NCBI RefSeq assembly: GCF_900766215.1 | Contig: NZ_CAAFUQ010000068.1 | Location: 1 to 24,050, forward strand | Length of the DNA: 24,050 nucleotides | Direction of reading: 5' to 3' | Source: an uncultured Finegoldia sp. | GTDB lineage: Bacteria; Bacillota; Clostridia; Tissierellales; Peptoniphilaceae | In this document: piece by piece, positions 6,566 to 14,202 of the stretch | Layout of the letters: each line of letters starts with the position of its first letter | How positions within the stretch are numbered: the stretch's first letter is position 1 | The notes under the pieces: generated by a model | Told to the model about the DNA's origin: nothing | The model's input: the letters and a program-made list of their open reading frames with translations, nothing else | Databases searched by the model: none | Translations under genes and position numbers: made by a program

Positions 6566-7632
6566 CCATACTCCCTTAATAAGTCGTAAATCACAAATGC
6601 AGTGATTGATTCCATCACGCTTACAGCCCTTATTCCAATGCTTGGATCGTGTCGTCCTTCAACAGTAAGCTTAGTATTTGTTTTGTTTTTCAAATCAACA
6701 GTATCTTGTGTCAATCCAATCGATGCTGGTGGTTTGAAGGTGACAATAGAAGTTATTGGCATTCCCGTCGAAATTCCTCCCAGTATTCCACCGTTATAAT
6801 TCGTTTTGGTTTTAATTTGTTCGTTTTCTATATAATAGCAGTCATTCACATTTGACGCATTTGAAGTGTCAAATGATTTTCCCAAACCAAATTCTACAGA
6901 TTTTACAGCTCCAATTCCAAAATAAGCCTGTGATAACCTCGATTCAATAGAATCAAACAGTGTATCCCCGACTCCCGCTCTCAAATTATACACTACTGTT
7001 TCAACACTTGACCCAATGGAATCTTTTTTATCTCTCAAATCGTCAATTTTCTTATCAATTTTGGCAATTATCTCATCGTTGATTACTTCAATAGTTTTAC
7101 TATTCAAGTAACTGTAATCTGTAAATTGTAATTCATCGAATTTTTCATCGACAATATCACCAAGAGAATACAAATGACTGAACACATATACTTCGTGTTT
7201 TTTCAAAATTTCTTTTGCTATAAATCCTGCAACGTTTATGACCGCTGTTAGCCTACCCGAAAAATGTCCACTACCATTGATATCGTTAAACCCATCGAAT
7301 CTAACTGTCGCTGGATAATCTGCGTGAGATGGTCTAGGTGTGTTGTAAATATTTGAATAATCTTTTGAATGGTGGTCTGAGTTTTTTATTATAAAAGAAA
7401 GTGGTGCTCCAGTTGTCGTATCATTCATAACTCCAGATACAAATTCTACCTCATCAGATTCTTTTCTAAGTGTCGTGTTGGATTTACCGGGAGATCTTCT
7501 TTTCATGTGAAGTCTCAATCTTTCATAATCGATTTTAATTCCCGGCTCAACTCCGTCAATCACTCCACCAATCATGCTACCATGGGATTCTCCCCACACA
7601 GTTAATCTCACTAATTTACCTATAGATGACAT
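6541..7632 (-). CDS. aroC: Chorismate synthase
   Basis: Chorismate synthase removes phosphate from EPSP with reduced FMN as cofactor, the last step to chorismate. The 363-residue product has the family signatures in order: GESHG (14-18), RRSPGKS (45-51), RPSHADY (100-106), SGHFSGRLT (121-129), GGISTGMPI in the C-terminal third and the closing RHDPSIGIRAVSVMES. No FMN reductase domain is fused, so it is the monofunctional form that needs an external flavin reductase. It overlaps aroA by 17 bases and the chorismate mutase gene by 25. The ribosome site (AAAGG) is about ten bases from the ATG, within the end of aroA. Confidence 0.96.
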   Translation of the reverse strand: MSSIGKLVRLTVWGESHGSMIGGVIDGVEPGIKIDYERLRLHMKRRSPGKSNTTLRKESDEVEFVSGVMNDTTTGAPLSFIIKNSDHHSKDYSNIYNTPRPSHADYPATVRFDGFNDINGSGHFSGRLTAVINVAGFIAKEILKKHEVYVFSHLYSLGDIVDEKFDELQFTDYSYLNSKTIEVINDEIIAKIDKKIDDLRDKKDSIGSSVETVVYNLRAGVGDTLFDSIESRLSQAYFGIGAVKSVEFGLGKSFDTSNASNVNDCYYIENEQIKTKTNYNGGILGGISTGMPITSIVTFKPPASIGLTQDTVDLKNKTNTKLTVEGRHDPSIGIRAVSVMESITAFVIYDLLREYGWKDLEMK

Positions 7633-8821
7633 TGCTGCCCAACCTTTCTAAATCTTCAAAAAAAGATGGATAAGATTTGTTCACAGCTTCCCAATCTTTT
7701 ATTTCTACTTCCTTCGTAATTACAGATGCTATCGCTGCTGCCATAACAATTCTGTGATCGTCAAAGGAATTTACAACTGTTGGTTTAATTTCTGATTTAT
7801 TAATCAATAAGTTATCTCCATCTATTTCGCAATCGACTCCAAATGATTTAAGCATTTCATAAGTTGATTGAATTCTATCGGATTCTTTTAGTCTCAATCT
7901 ATTTGCGTTCTTGATTACTGATTTCTCACATTTTTGTGACAAAACCAATCCCAAAATCACGAACAAATCCGGTGTTTGCGATATATCTATTTCAATATAA
8001 TCTTTGTTGTTTTCTATTTTTCCCAATAATTCAACTATTTTCTTGTCTCCTTGCACTGAATTATAGTTCAAATTTTCAACATTTACATCTGCTCCTAGTG
8101 CGTTTGCACACAAGAAAAAAGCTGCGTTGGACCAATCACCTTCAACGCAAATTCTACCAGGTGATTTCAAAGCCCCAGGTTTTACGATAACTTTATCTGA
8201 CAAAATCTCAGAATCAACACCAAAAGTTTTCAAACATTCTTGTGTGATTTTGATATAACCTGTAGATTCCATTTTTGATGTTATTTTGATTTCGCAGCCA
8301 CCAATAAGCGGTGCAATCATCATAATCGCAGAAATATATTGACTAGAAACATCTCCAGGAAATTCAAAATCAATTTTGTGAAAAGTTCCATCAACTGTAA
8401 ATGGAAGCTTGTCTGCACTAAAAGTAAGCCCCGACAATTTTAATTGATCCATCAATTCCTTTATTGGTCTATCTTGTAATCTTCCACTGCATTTTACGTT
8501 AGTTTTTTGAGATAAGAAACTAACCAATGGAAGCAAAAATCTCAAAGTTGACCCAGAATCATTCACATTGATATCAGACACATCTTTTTGAAAAAAAGAA
8601 GGATGAACTGTAACTTCATTTTCGTTAATTTCTATCTTTACTCCCAAATTTCTCAAGCAATCAATAGTTGTCATTATATCATTCGAAAATTCATTGATAA
8701 TAATAGTTGTATCTATATCTGCTACACTTGCCAAAATCAAAAACCTGTGTGCAAATGATTTGGAAGATATAGCGTCCACCGTTCCTTGTAATTTGTCCGT
8801 TTTAATCTTCATAAATATCAC
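7616..8821 (-). CDS. aroA: 3-phosphoshikimate 1-carboxyvinyltransferase (EPSP synthase)
   Basis: EPSP synthase joins PEP to shikimate 3-phosphate. Visible residues include K21/S22/R26 in SKSFAHR, the PEP-loop SGSTLRF (89-95), RLQDRP (114-119), catalytic D285 (QTPD), KESDR (312-316) and DDHR (354-357). The loop reads SGSTLRF, unlike the AGTAMRP of E. coli (phenylalanine replaces the Pro101 position), which is closer to the Gram-positive class II form; glyphosate sensitivity cannot be read from this. Two starts are possible: GTG at 8821, with AAAGG at a good distance, or ATG at 8812, which overlaps aroB by only 11 bases. I keep the GTG because of the ribosome site. The gene overlaps both neighbours. 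Confidence 0.95.
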   Translation of the reverse strand: MIFMKIKTDKLQGTVDAISSKSFAHRFLILASVADIDTTIIINEFSNDIMTTIDCLRNLGVKIEINENEVTVHPSFFQKDVSDINVNDSGSTLRFLLPLVSFLSQKTNVKCSGRLQDRPIKELMDQLKLSGLTFSADKLPFTVDGTFHKIDFEFPGDVSSQYISAIMMIAPLIGGCEIKITSKMESTGYIKITQECLKTFGVDSEILSDKVIVKPGALKSPGRICVEGDWSNAAFFLCANALGADVNVENLNYNSVQGDKKIVELLGKIENNKDYIEIDISQTPDLFVILGLVLSQKCEKSVIKNANRLRLKESDRIQSTYEMLKSFGVDCEIDGDNLLINKSEIKPTVVNSFDDHRIVMAAAIASVITKEVEIKDWEAVNKSYPSFFEDLERLGSNVIYR

Positions 8822-9833
8822 TCAAAACCTTTTTGTAATCCGATTTGTTCATACTCAAAACCGTACAGTCTCCAATTTCTTCAGAAACTATCAAACTAAT
8901 CATATCTTTTGTGTTCTTCTTGTCGCGAAGAGTCACATCGTACACATCATCTACAGAATATTCGTAATTTTCATTTAAATTATACATTTTCAAAACTTCT
9001 AATATTTTGTCGTAGTCATTGCTGTATTTTTTCGCCATACATTTCATTCCATAAGCCACAGCATGACCGTGCATAATGTTGTAATCGGACAGTTTTTCTA
9101 CCGCGTGTCCTAGAGTATGACCATAATTTAATAATCTTCGTAAGTTTTTTTCTAATTTATCTTGTAATACAATATCTTTTTTGATGCTGATACATATCTC
9201 CACAATTTCAGATAAATTACTTTTTTTCGTAAATCTTTTTGCACTTATCATGTCGAATAATTCTTCATCGAAACAAATCGCGTATTTGATTATCTCTCCA
9301 AAGCCATCTTCAAATACGTAATCATCTAATGTTTTCAGTAAAAGTGGGTCGATAATGCAAAGCGCGGGATCTTTAAAGGCACCAATCAAGTTTTTTCCAG
9401 CAGGTAAGTCAATTCCAGTCTTTGAGCCTACAGAAGAATCCACCATCGACAAAACAGTTGTAGGGATTTGTATGAAATCAATTCCTCTCATGAAAGTCGC
9501 AGCGACAAATCCAGCCAAATCACCGACAACTCCTCCACCAAAAGCAATCACTGTGTCATTTCTGTGATAAGACAAACTCATATAATTCATTATTTTTTCG
9601 TATTCAGACAAGCTTTTTGAAGATTCACCAGGTTTAATCACATAGAATTCGTGCTCAATTTCCAAGTCATCTAGCAAAATATCCAATGTTTTGTGATGGT
9701 ATCTGTCCACATTCTCATCCGTAATAACAATCGCCTTGGATTTTATAAAATTTTTCAAATAATCTCTTGATTGATTTAAAGCATCTAATCCAATCATGCA
9801 GTCGTAATTATTCGCACTTATCACTGAATACAT
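8802..9833 (-). CDS. aroB: 3-dehydroquinate synthase
   Basis: AroB turns DAHP into 3-dehydroquinate using NAD+ and a catalytic Zn2+. The 343 residues are of family length. The NAD-binding GGGVVGDLAGF is at 99-109, followed by QIPTTVLSMVDSSVGSKTGID (about 122-142) that lines the active site. Zinc ligands are E180 (DGFGE), H239 (NYGHTLGH) and H255 (MHGHAVAYGM). The gene overlaps the end of the DAHP synthase gene by 13 bases and aroA by about 20. AAGGA lies roughly ten bases before the ATG. Confidence 0.96.
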   Translation of the reverse strand: MYSVISANNYDCMIGLDALNQSRDYLKNFIKSKAIVITDENVDRYHHKTLDILLDDLEIEHEFYVIKPGESSKSLSEYEKIMNYMSLSYHRNDTVIAFGGGVVGDLAGFVAATFMRGIDFIQIPTTVLSMVDSSVGSKTGIDLPAGKNLIGAFKDPALCIIDPLLLKTLDDYVFEDGFGEIIKYAICFDEELFDMISAKRFTKKSNLSEIVEICISIKKDIVLQDKLEKNLRRLLNYGHTLGHAVEKLSDYNIMHGHAVAYGMKCMAKKYSNDYDKILEVLKMYNLNENYEYSVDDVYDVTLRDKKNTKDMISLIVSEEIGDCTVLSMNKSDYKKVLSDIYED

Positions 9834-10822
9834 TGTCTTAATTTCCTTACTTTTTTCATTATTGTTCTAAATCGTTCACAAGTGACAGATTGTGGTCCAT
9901 CGCTAAGTGCATTTTCAGGATCATTGTGGACTTCAATCATAAGTCCATCACAGCCTGCCGCAGTTGATGCAAGTGATAGTGGTTCAATCAAAGTGTATTT
10001 GCCACTAGCATGTGATGGATCCATTATTATTGGCAATTGGGACAATTCCTTCATAACAGAAATCGCTGAAATATCCAAAGTATTTCTAGTATAAGATTCG
10101 AATGTTCTAATTCCTCTCTCACACAACACAACATTTTCATTGCCACCAGTCATGATGTACTCTGCGCTCATTATCCATTCCTTGTAAGTAGCACTCAAAC
10201 CTCTCTTTAGTAAAATCGGCTTATCTGAATGTCCCAACTCTTTAAGCAAGGAATAATTTTGCATATTTCTAGCTCCAACTTGCAACATATCGACATCGTT
10301 GAAGTAATCCAAATCAGACAAATCCATTACCTCTGTAATAATCGGAAGTCCTGTTTCTTTTTTTGCTTGGATTAATAAATCAATCCCTTTTTTACCAAGT
10401 CCTTGAAAAGCATAAGGCGATGATCTTGGCTTAAATGCACCACCTCTAAGAATATTCGCTCCGTTTTCTTTAACACTTTTTGCAATCGTGATGATTTGTT
10501 CTTCACTTTCAACAGAGCAAGGTCCAGCCATTACACAGAAATTTCCGTCACCGATTTTGACACCGCCCACATCAACAATTTTAGGCTGTGGATGATATTT
10601 CTTGTTCGCTTTACTGAAAGGTTCTTCAATTCGTATTACCTTGTCTACAATGTCGAAACGAGAAATCAACTTCTCATCGATACTTGATGTGTCTCCTATC
10701 AATGAAATAATTGTATATCTATCTCCAACAGTTTCATCAACTCTTACATTTTGTTGATTCAAAAAATCTATTAATTTTTTTACTTCCTTTTCGTTAGGAT
10801 TTCTTTTTAATTTTACTATCAT
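9821..10822 (-). CDS. aroF: DAHP synthase, type I-beta, with N-terminal regulatory domain
   Basis: This first enzyme of the pathway condenses PEP with erythrose 4-phosphate. Residues 1 to about 70 form a ferredoxin-like domain as in the Thermotoga maritima enzyme, where it binds tyrosine or phenylalanine for feedback inhibition (known for that enzyme, inferred here). The TIM barrel holds GPCSVES (100-106), KPRSSPYAFQG (131-141) and metal ligands C102, H271, E297 and D308, nearly the same numbering as in T. maritima. It is the first gene of the aromatic operon. GGAG sits about seven bases before the ATG. The 93-bp divergent gap upstream is too short for a T-box, and a convincing minus-strand promoter could not be singled out in it. 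The symbol is a general one; aroG is equally used. Confidence 0.94.
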   Translation of the reverse strand: MIVKLKRNPNEKEVKKLIDFLNQQNVRVDETVGDRYTIISLIGDTSSIDEKLISRFDIVDKVIRIEEPFSKANKKYHPQPKIVDVGGVKIGDGNFCVMAGPCSVESEEQIITIAKSVKENGANILRGGAFKPRSSPYAFQGLGKKGIDLLIQAKKETGLPIITEVMDLSDLDYFNDVDMLQVGARNMQNYSLLKELGHSDKPILLKRGLSATYKEWIMSAEYIMTGGNENVVLCERGIRTFESYTRNTLDISAISVMKELSQLPIIMDPSHASGKYTLIEPLSLASTAAGCDGLMIEVHNDPENALSDGPQSVTCERFRTIMKKVRKLRQCIQ

Positions 10823-10877
10823 AATTTTCTCCGATAATCTTATTCTATTAATAGTATATCAAAACTGAGAAATTTAG

Positions 10878-10883
10878 TATAAT
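10878..10883 (+). promoter_or_regulatory. -10 box of the small plus-strand gene
   Basis: TATAAT at 10878-10883 lies 33 bases before the start of the gene at 10916. The best position for a -35 (TATATC, 10855-10860) is poor. The box falls inside the 93-bp divergent gap shared with the aromatic operon. Confidence 0.45.
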
Positions 10884-10915
10884 ATAAGTAGAGAAAAATA
10901 TGAAAGAGTGATAAC

Positions 10916-11287
10916 ATGATAGAATCAAACGATTGGCTATTAAAACAAATCAACGTAGTTAGTGAATTTTTGCAAAAATTATTTACAGATATGGAAACAA
11001 GCAGAAAATTAAACGAAAATGAACAATATCAAAAAGATTCCTTCGAATTTGAACGATTATTGGAAAATCTGATTGAAGAAGATAGAATAAACGATGCAGA
11101 AAATATTTTATTTGAAAAATTAGAAACAAATAATCTCATGTATGCTACAATTGCTACTCGCTTTTACGACAAATTAAAAGGACTTTCTGACGAAAAACTT
11201 CAAAAATCAAACTACAGCCGCGATGAAATCCTACAAGGATTGAACGATATGTGCGATATGTTTGGCTTGGAGATATTCAAAGGTTAA
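10916..11287 (+). CDS. Small helical protein of unknown function (DUF6483-like)
   Basis: The 123-residue product has no signal peptide or membrane segment and looks almost wholly alpha-helical. It is acidic, with a long N-terminal helix (WLLKQINVVSEFLQKLF), a charged middle and a TPR-like C-terminal half. It resembles the short DUF6483 proteins of Firmicutes, which have no known role; this assignment is from memory of the pattern and is uncertain. It is the only plus-strand gene, divergent from the aromatic operon and convergent with the nucleotidyltransferase-like gene. The ribosome site is weak (GAGTGATAAC). Its stop codon ends one base before the large shared hairpin at 11288-11363. Confidence 0.75.
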   Translation: MIESNDWLLKQINVVSEFLQKLFTDMETSRKLNENEQYQKDSFEFERLLENLIEEDRINDAENILFEKLETNNLMYATIATRFYDKLKGLSDEKLQKSNYSRDEILQGLNDMCDMFGLEIFKG

Positions 11288-11363
11288 AAAAAACTGGCAT
11301 TATGACCTGAACCCCAAAATCCGGAATACGGATGGAGGGGTTTTGTCATTACGCCAGTTTTTT
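11288..11363. terminator. Large nested bidirectional terminator hairpin
   Basis: One long hairpin fills the entire gap between two convergent genes. From outside in, the paired arms are AAAAAACTGGC (11288-11298) with GCCAGTTTTTT (11353-11363), ATGAC (11302-11306) with GTCAT (11345-11349), AACCCC (11310-11315) with GGGGTT (11337-11342), and TCCG (11320-11323) with CGGA (11329-11332), closed by a GAATA loop. The outer arm gives an A-run on the left and a T-run on the right, so it can terminate both strands. It is far longer and more ordered than a simple terminator. Confidence 0.75.
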
Positions 11364-12210
11364 AGTTATATGATCTTTGCCAAATATCTCTGATTTTTTG
11401 CATGATATCGCGGTCAACTCTCTTAGGGTATTCATATCCCAAAAGTTCTGCGACATGTAGTCCTTGTTTCCTAAAAAGATCACAAGATTTGAATAGTGTA
11501 TTCCACAAATTTTCTATTTCAGGTAGTGGATATGTTTGCAAATACCTTTCATAGTGTTCTTTTTGAAGGTATGTTTTGATGTATTCATAATTATATCCAA
11601 TGTTAACATTAAAATCATAATTACTACCAATGTAGAAACCCGTCATTTTATCCACGTTTTCTCTAACATGATAAAACATTTGAATAGCGTATATTTCTTC
11701 TTTTCTATACAAACCCTTTGCCACGTTCAATGAGTTAATGAACATTTGATTTACCAAAGATTCGAATTCGTGTCTTGTCGGCTTTAATTGTCTGAAACAC
11801 ACATCTGATTTGGTACTATTTCCAACCAAAACTTGGTCTTTGTCTACTAAAATTTCCGATTGACTATCCTCGTTAATATACGATTGCATAGTATTTTCTT
11901 TTATGAAAAATATTCTTATTTTAGAAATATCGTTAAGCACAATAGTATAACTTATGTTGTGAGGATTTATTTTATTAGTGTATGTCAACTTATCGGATTT
12001 TTCCAACATTAAAACATCACCGAACAAATTATCAATGAAATGCGAATCCTTAAACTTTTCAAAGTCAGTAACTCCGAAAACAAAGTGATAATCAGTGTTT
12101 TCGTCTTTCTCAATAGAAGGATTGAGCCTTCTTCCTGTTTCTATAAGACTTCTAACTTCTTCATTTTCATTTGAAAAAGAAATAACTTTATTTTTTATAT
12201 TATTTACCAT
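11362..12210 (-). CDS. Aminoglycoside 6-adenylyltransferase (AadE/ANT(6))-like protein with altered active site
   Basis: With the start at 12210 the product has 282 residues, the normal length of streptomycin adenylyltransferases (PF04439). Family-like segments run through the whole protein: VTDFEKF, FGDVLMLEKSDKL, LVDKDQ, LKPTRHEFES, VAKGLYRKEEIYAIQMF, GYNYEYIKTYL, PLPEIENLWNTLFKSCDLFR and LLGYEYP. The catalytic region differs: where active enzymes have GSR and an Asp-x-Asp metal motif, this has GRR (26-28) and D40-Y41-H42. Resistance activity is therefore doubtful; it may be an inactive or repurposed relative. I placed the start at the ATG at 12210 because AGGTGA lies five bases before it; the in-frame GTG at 12219 has no ribosome site. 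It follows the HAD gene directly and shares the convergent terminator. Confidence 0.82.
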   Translation of the reverse strand: MVNNIKNKVISFSNENEEVRSLIETGRRLNPSIEKDENTDYHFVFGVTDFEKFKDSHFIDNLFGDVLMLEKSDKLTYTNKINPHNISYTIVLNDISKIRIFFIKENTMQSYINEDSQSEILVDKDQVLVGNSTKSDVCFRQLKPTRHEFESLVNQMFINSLNVAKGLYRKEEIYAIQMFYHVRENVDKMTGFYIGSNYDFNVNIGYNYEYIKTYLQKEHYERYLQTYPLPEIENLWNTLFKSCDLFRKQGLHVAELLGYEYPKRVDRDIMQKIRDIWQRSYN

Positions 12211-12215
12211 TTCAA

Positions 12216-12854
12216 TCACCTATTATTAATCACATAATCGTATATATCAGTTGGTTTTTGTGCAACAAATACGGAGTTTTCGTATTCTTCTTTATTCCCA
12301 AATCCATATTCAGCTGCTATTGCCCTGATATTATTCATCTTAGCACCTTCAATATCGTGATGTCTGTCACCAACCATTATAGATTCTTCAGGCTTTATTC
12401 CAGTCTTATCCAATAAATAAGCTATAACATCCTCTTTTTCAACTCTGGATTGATCCATAGTAGCACCAGCAACATAAGAAAAATACTTCAATAAATGATT
12501 ATCCGAAAGAATTTTCTTAGCTGAAGATTCCACTTTACTTGTCGCCAAGTAGATTTTGTATCCTTTATCATGAAGATTTTTAATTGTATCTTCTATTCCA
12601 TCATACAAGTGCATTTCTTTCATACCTTTTTTGAAATAATAATCTCTAAAATCTTCAATTCTAGCTTTGGATTCTGTTTCACTAAAACCCAACTCCATGT
12701 AACTGTCTTTCAAAGGTGGCCCAATAAATGATATGAGCTTTGTTTCATCGTATTTAAAATTTATTTTATCCAAACTGAACTTGACAGCATTGACTATTCC
12801 TTCATAAGAATTAGTTATAGTGCCATCAAGATCGAATAATATATTCTTAATCAT
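12216..12854 (-). CDS. HAD-superfamily hydrolase (phosphoglycolate phosphatase-like)
   Basis: A 212-residue HAD phosphatase with all four motifs: nucleophile D8 and acid D10 in FDLDGT, T105/S106 (LATS), K140, and GDRHHD (162-167). The cap domain between residues about 15 and 85, with FIGPPLKDSYMELG, is of the C1 type seen in Gph/PpaX-like enzymes and 5'-nucleotidase-type housekeeping phosphatases. The physiological substrate cannot be named. GAGAGGAAAATT precedes the ATG and an extended -10 promoter lies upstream. Its stop codon forms part of the ribosome site of the next gene, so the two are co-expressed. Confidence 0.88.
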   Translation of the reverse strand: MIKNILFDLDGTITNSYEGIVNAVKFSLDKINFKYDETKLISFIGPPLKDSYMELGFSETESKARIEDFRDYYFKKGMKEMHLYDGIEDTIKNLHDKGYKIYLATSKVESSAKKILSDNHLLKYFSYVAGATMDQSRVEKEDVIAYLLDKTGIKPEESIMVGDRHHDIEGAKMNNIRAIAAEYGFGNKEEYENSVFVAQKPTDIYDYVINNR

Positions 12855-12871
12855 AATTTTCCTCTCAGTTT

Positions 12872-12880
12872 ATTATATCA
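12872..12880 (-). promoter_or_regulatory. Extended -10 promoter of the HAD gene
   Basis: On the minus strand TGATATAAT (12880-12872) is a TGn-TATAAT extended -10, which works without a good -35. It is 18 bases before the start codon. The remaining gap up to the opp terminator (12881-12982) is AT-rich with nothing else visible. Confidence 0.6.
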
Positions 12881-12982
12881 TAGCAAATTAATGTCGAGTA
12901 AATTTAAATAAAATTTACACTACAAATTATTCTATCACAAATTAAGGATTTTGTTTGAAGTCTATTTTTTATTAAATTTAGA

Positions 12983-13009
12983 CAAAACAAAACCCCGCAC
13001 ATGGCGGGG
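12983..13009 (-). terminator. Terminator of the opp operon
   Basis: CCCCGC (12993-12998) pairs with GCGGGG (13004-13009) around a five-base loop. On the minus strand it is followed by TTTTGTTTTG. It begins nine bases after the oppF stop codon and is the strongest GC hairpin in the window. Confidence 0.9.
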
Positions 13010-13017
13010 AATATGAT

Positions 13018-14193
13018 TTATTTTGTCATTCCTGTTGAATCGATGTTTCTAGCTTGTACTTCATCATCTAATCTCTTGCCCATTTCTTGTTCAGCTGTTG
13101 TTTCTTCAACATTTTCATCAACTGCTAATTGTGGTGAGCGTTTAAGCTTAGCATCTTGTTCCTTCATAGCTCTTATACCTTCTTCTAATCCTTTATCGAA
13201 TAAGTGGCATGCTACAAAGTGTTTGTCAGCAATTTCTTGTAGAACTGGTCTATCAGTTTTACAGATTTCCATTGCGTAGTTACATCTTGTACAGAATTTA
13301 CATCCTTCTGGTGCGTTAATTGGTGAAGGAATTTCACCTTGTAATTTAACACGTCCTTCGCTTGATACATCAGGATCTGGAATAGGAATTGCAGAAATCA
13401 ATGCTTTAGTGTAAGGATGAAGTGGTTGATGATAAATCTTTGTGTTTGAAGATACTTCTACCATACTACCTAAATACATTACGCCTATTCTATCTGAAAT
13501 GTGTTTTACCATTGATAAATCGTGAGAAATAAACAAATAAGTTAATTTCTTTTCTCTTTGTAATTCAATAAGTAAGTTAACTACTTGAGCTTGAATACTT
13601 ACATCAAGGGCTGAGATAGGTTCGTCACATACGATAAATTCTGGTTCAACTGCTAAAGCTCTCGCAATACCAATTCTTTGTCTTTGACCACCAGATAATT
13701 CGTGTGGAAATCTAGCTCCGTGTTCAGCGTTAAGTCCTACAGTTTTTAACAATTCTGTAATTCTATTTTGAATGTCTTTTTCTTTCATTTCAGGGAAATG
13801 AACTCTGATACCTTCTCCAATGATATCACCAATAGTCATCTTAGAATCTAGTGATGAGTATGGGTCTTGAAAAATCATTTGAGCTTTTTTCTTGAAAGAG
13901 TGTTTTTCTTTACTGCTCAATTTTGAAGTATCTTTTCCTTCATATAATACTTTCCCATTTGTAGGTTCGTATAAGTTAATAACCGTTCTTCCACATGTAG
14001 TTTTACCACATCCAGATTCTCCTACAAGTCCGAAAGTTTCCCCTTTATATATTTTTAAGTTTACATTTTCAACAGCTTTTAAAGTCTTGTTTTTACCAAC
14101 TTTGAAAAACTTATCCAAGTTATCTAATTCAACAAGCACTTCTCTGTTTGAATAATCTATGTTTTTTTCTTCTTTAACTTTAGTTTCTGACAT
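13018..14193 (-). CDS. oppF: Oligopeptide ABC transporter ATP-binding protein OppF
   Basis: This cytoplasmic ATPase drives peptide import with OppD. Its 391 residues show Walker A GESGCGKT (58-65), Q-loop FQDPYSSL, signature LSGGQRQR (176-183), Walker B IVCDEP (197-202) and H-loop H224. The C-terminal oligopeptide-transporter region has cysteines C298, C301, C304, C311 and C329; related Opp/Dpp ATPases carry a [4Fe-4S] cluster on such cysteines, which is inferred here. A charged tail of about 50 residues after the Cys region is longer than in most OppF. AGGAG precedes the ATG nine bases after oppD. It is the last gene of the operon. Confidence 0.93.
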   Translation of the reverse strand: MSETKVKEEKNIDYSNREVLVELDNLDKFFKVGKNKTLKAVENVNLKIYKGETFGLVGESGCGKTTCGRTVINLYEPTNGKVLYEGKDTSKLSSKEKHSFKKKAQMIFQDPYSSLDSKMTIGDIIGEGIRVHFPEMKEKDIQNRITELLKTVGLNAEHGARFPHELSGGQRQRIGIARALAVEPEFIVCDEPISALDVSIQAQVVNLLIELQREKKLTYLFISHDLSMVKHISDRIGVMYLGSMVEVSSNTKIYHQPLHPYTKALISAIPIPDPDVSSEGRVKLQGEIPSPINAPEGCKFCTRCNYAMEICKTDRPVLQEIADKHFVACHLFDKGLEEGIRAMKEQDAKLKRSPQLAVDENVEETTAEQEMGKRLDDEVQARNIDSTGMTK

Positions 14194-14202
14194 AATTCAC
14201 TC

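Noticed and set aside
10823..10915. T-box or other amino-acid leader before the aromatic operon
   Set aside because: The gap is only 93 bases and shows no T-box sequence, leader peptide with Phe/Tyr/Trp codons or anti-terminator pair.
11362..12210. Calling this gene a streptomycin resistance determinant
   Set aside because: The catalytic Asp pair is altered (D-Y-H), and no mobile element or resistance cluster is nearby.
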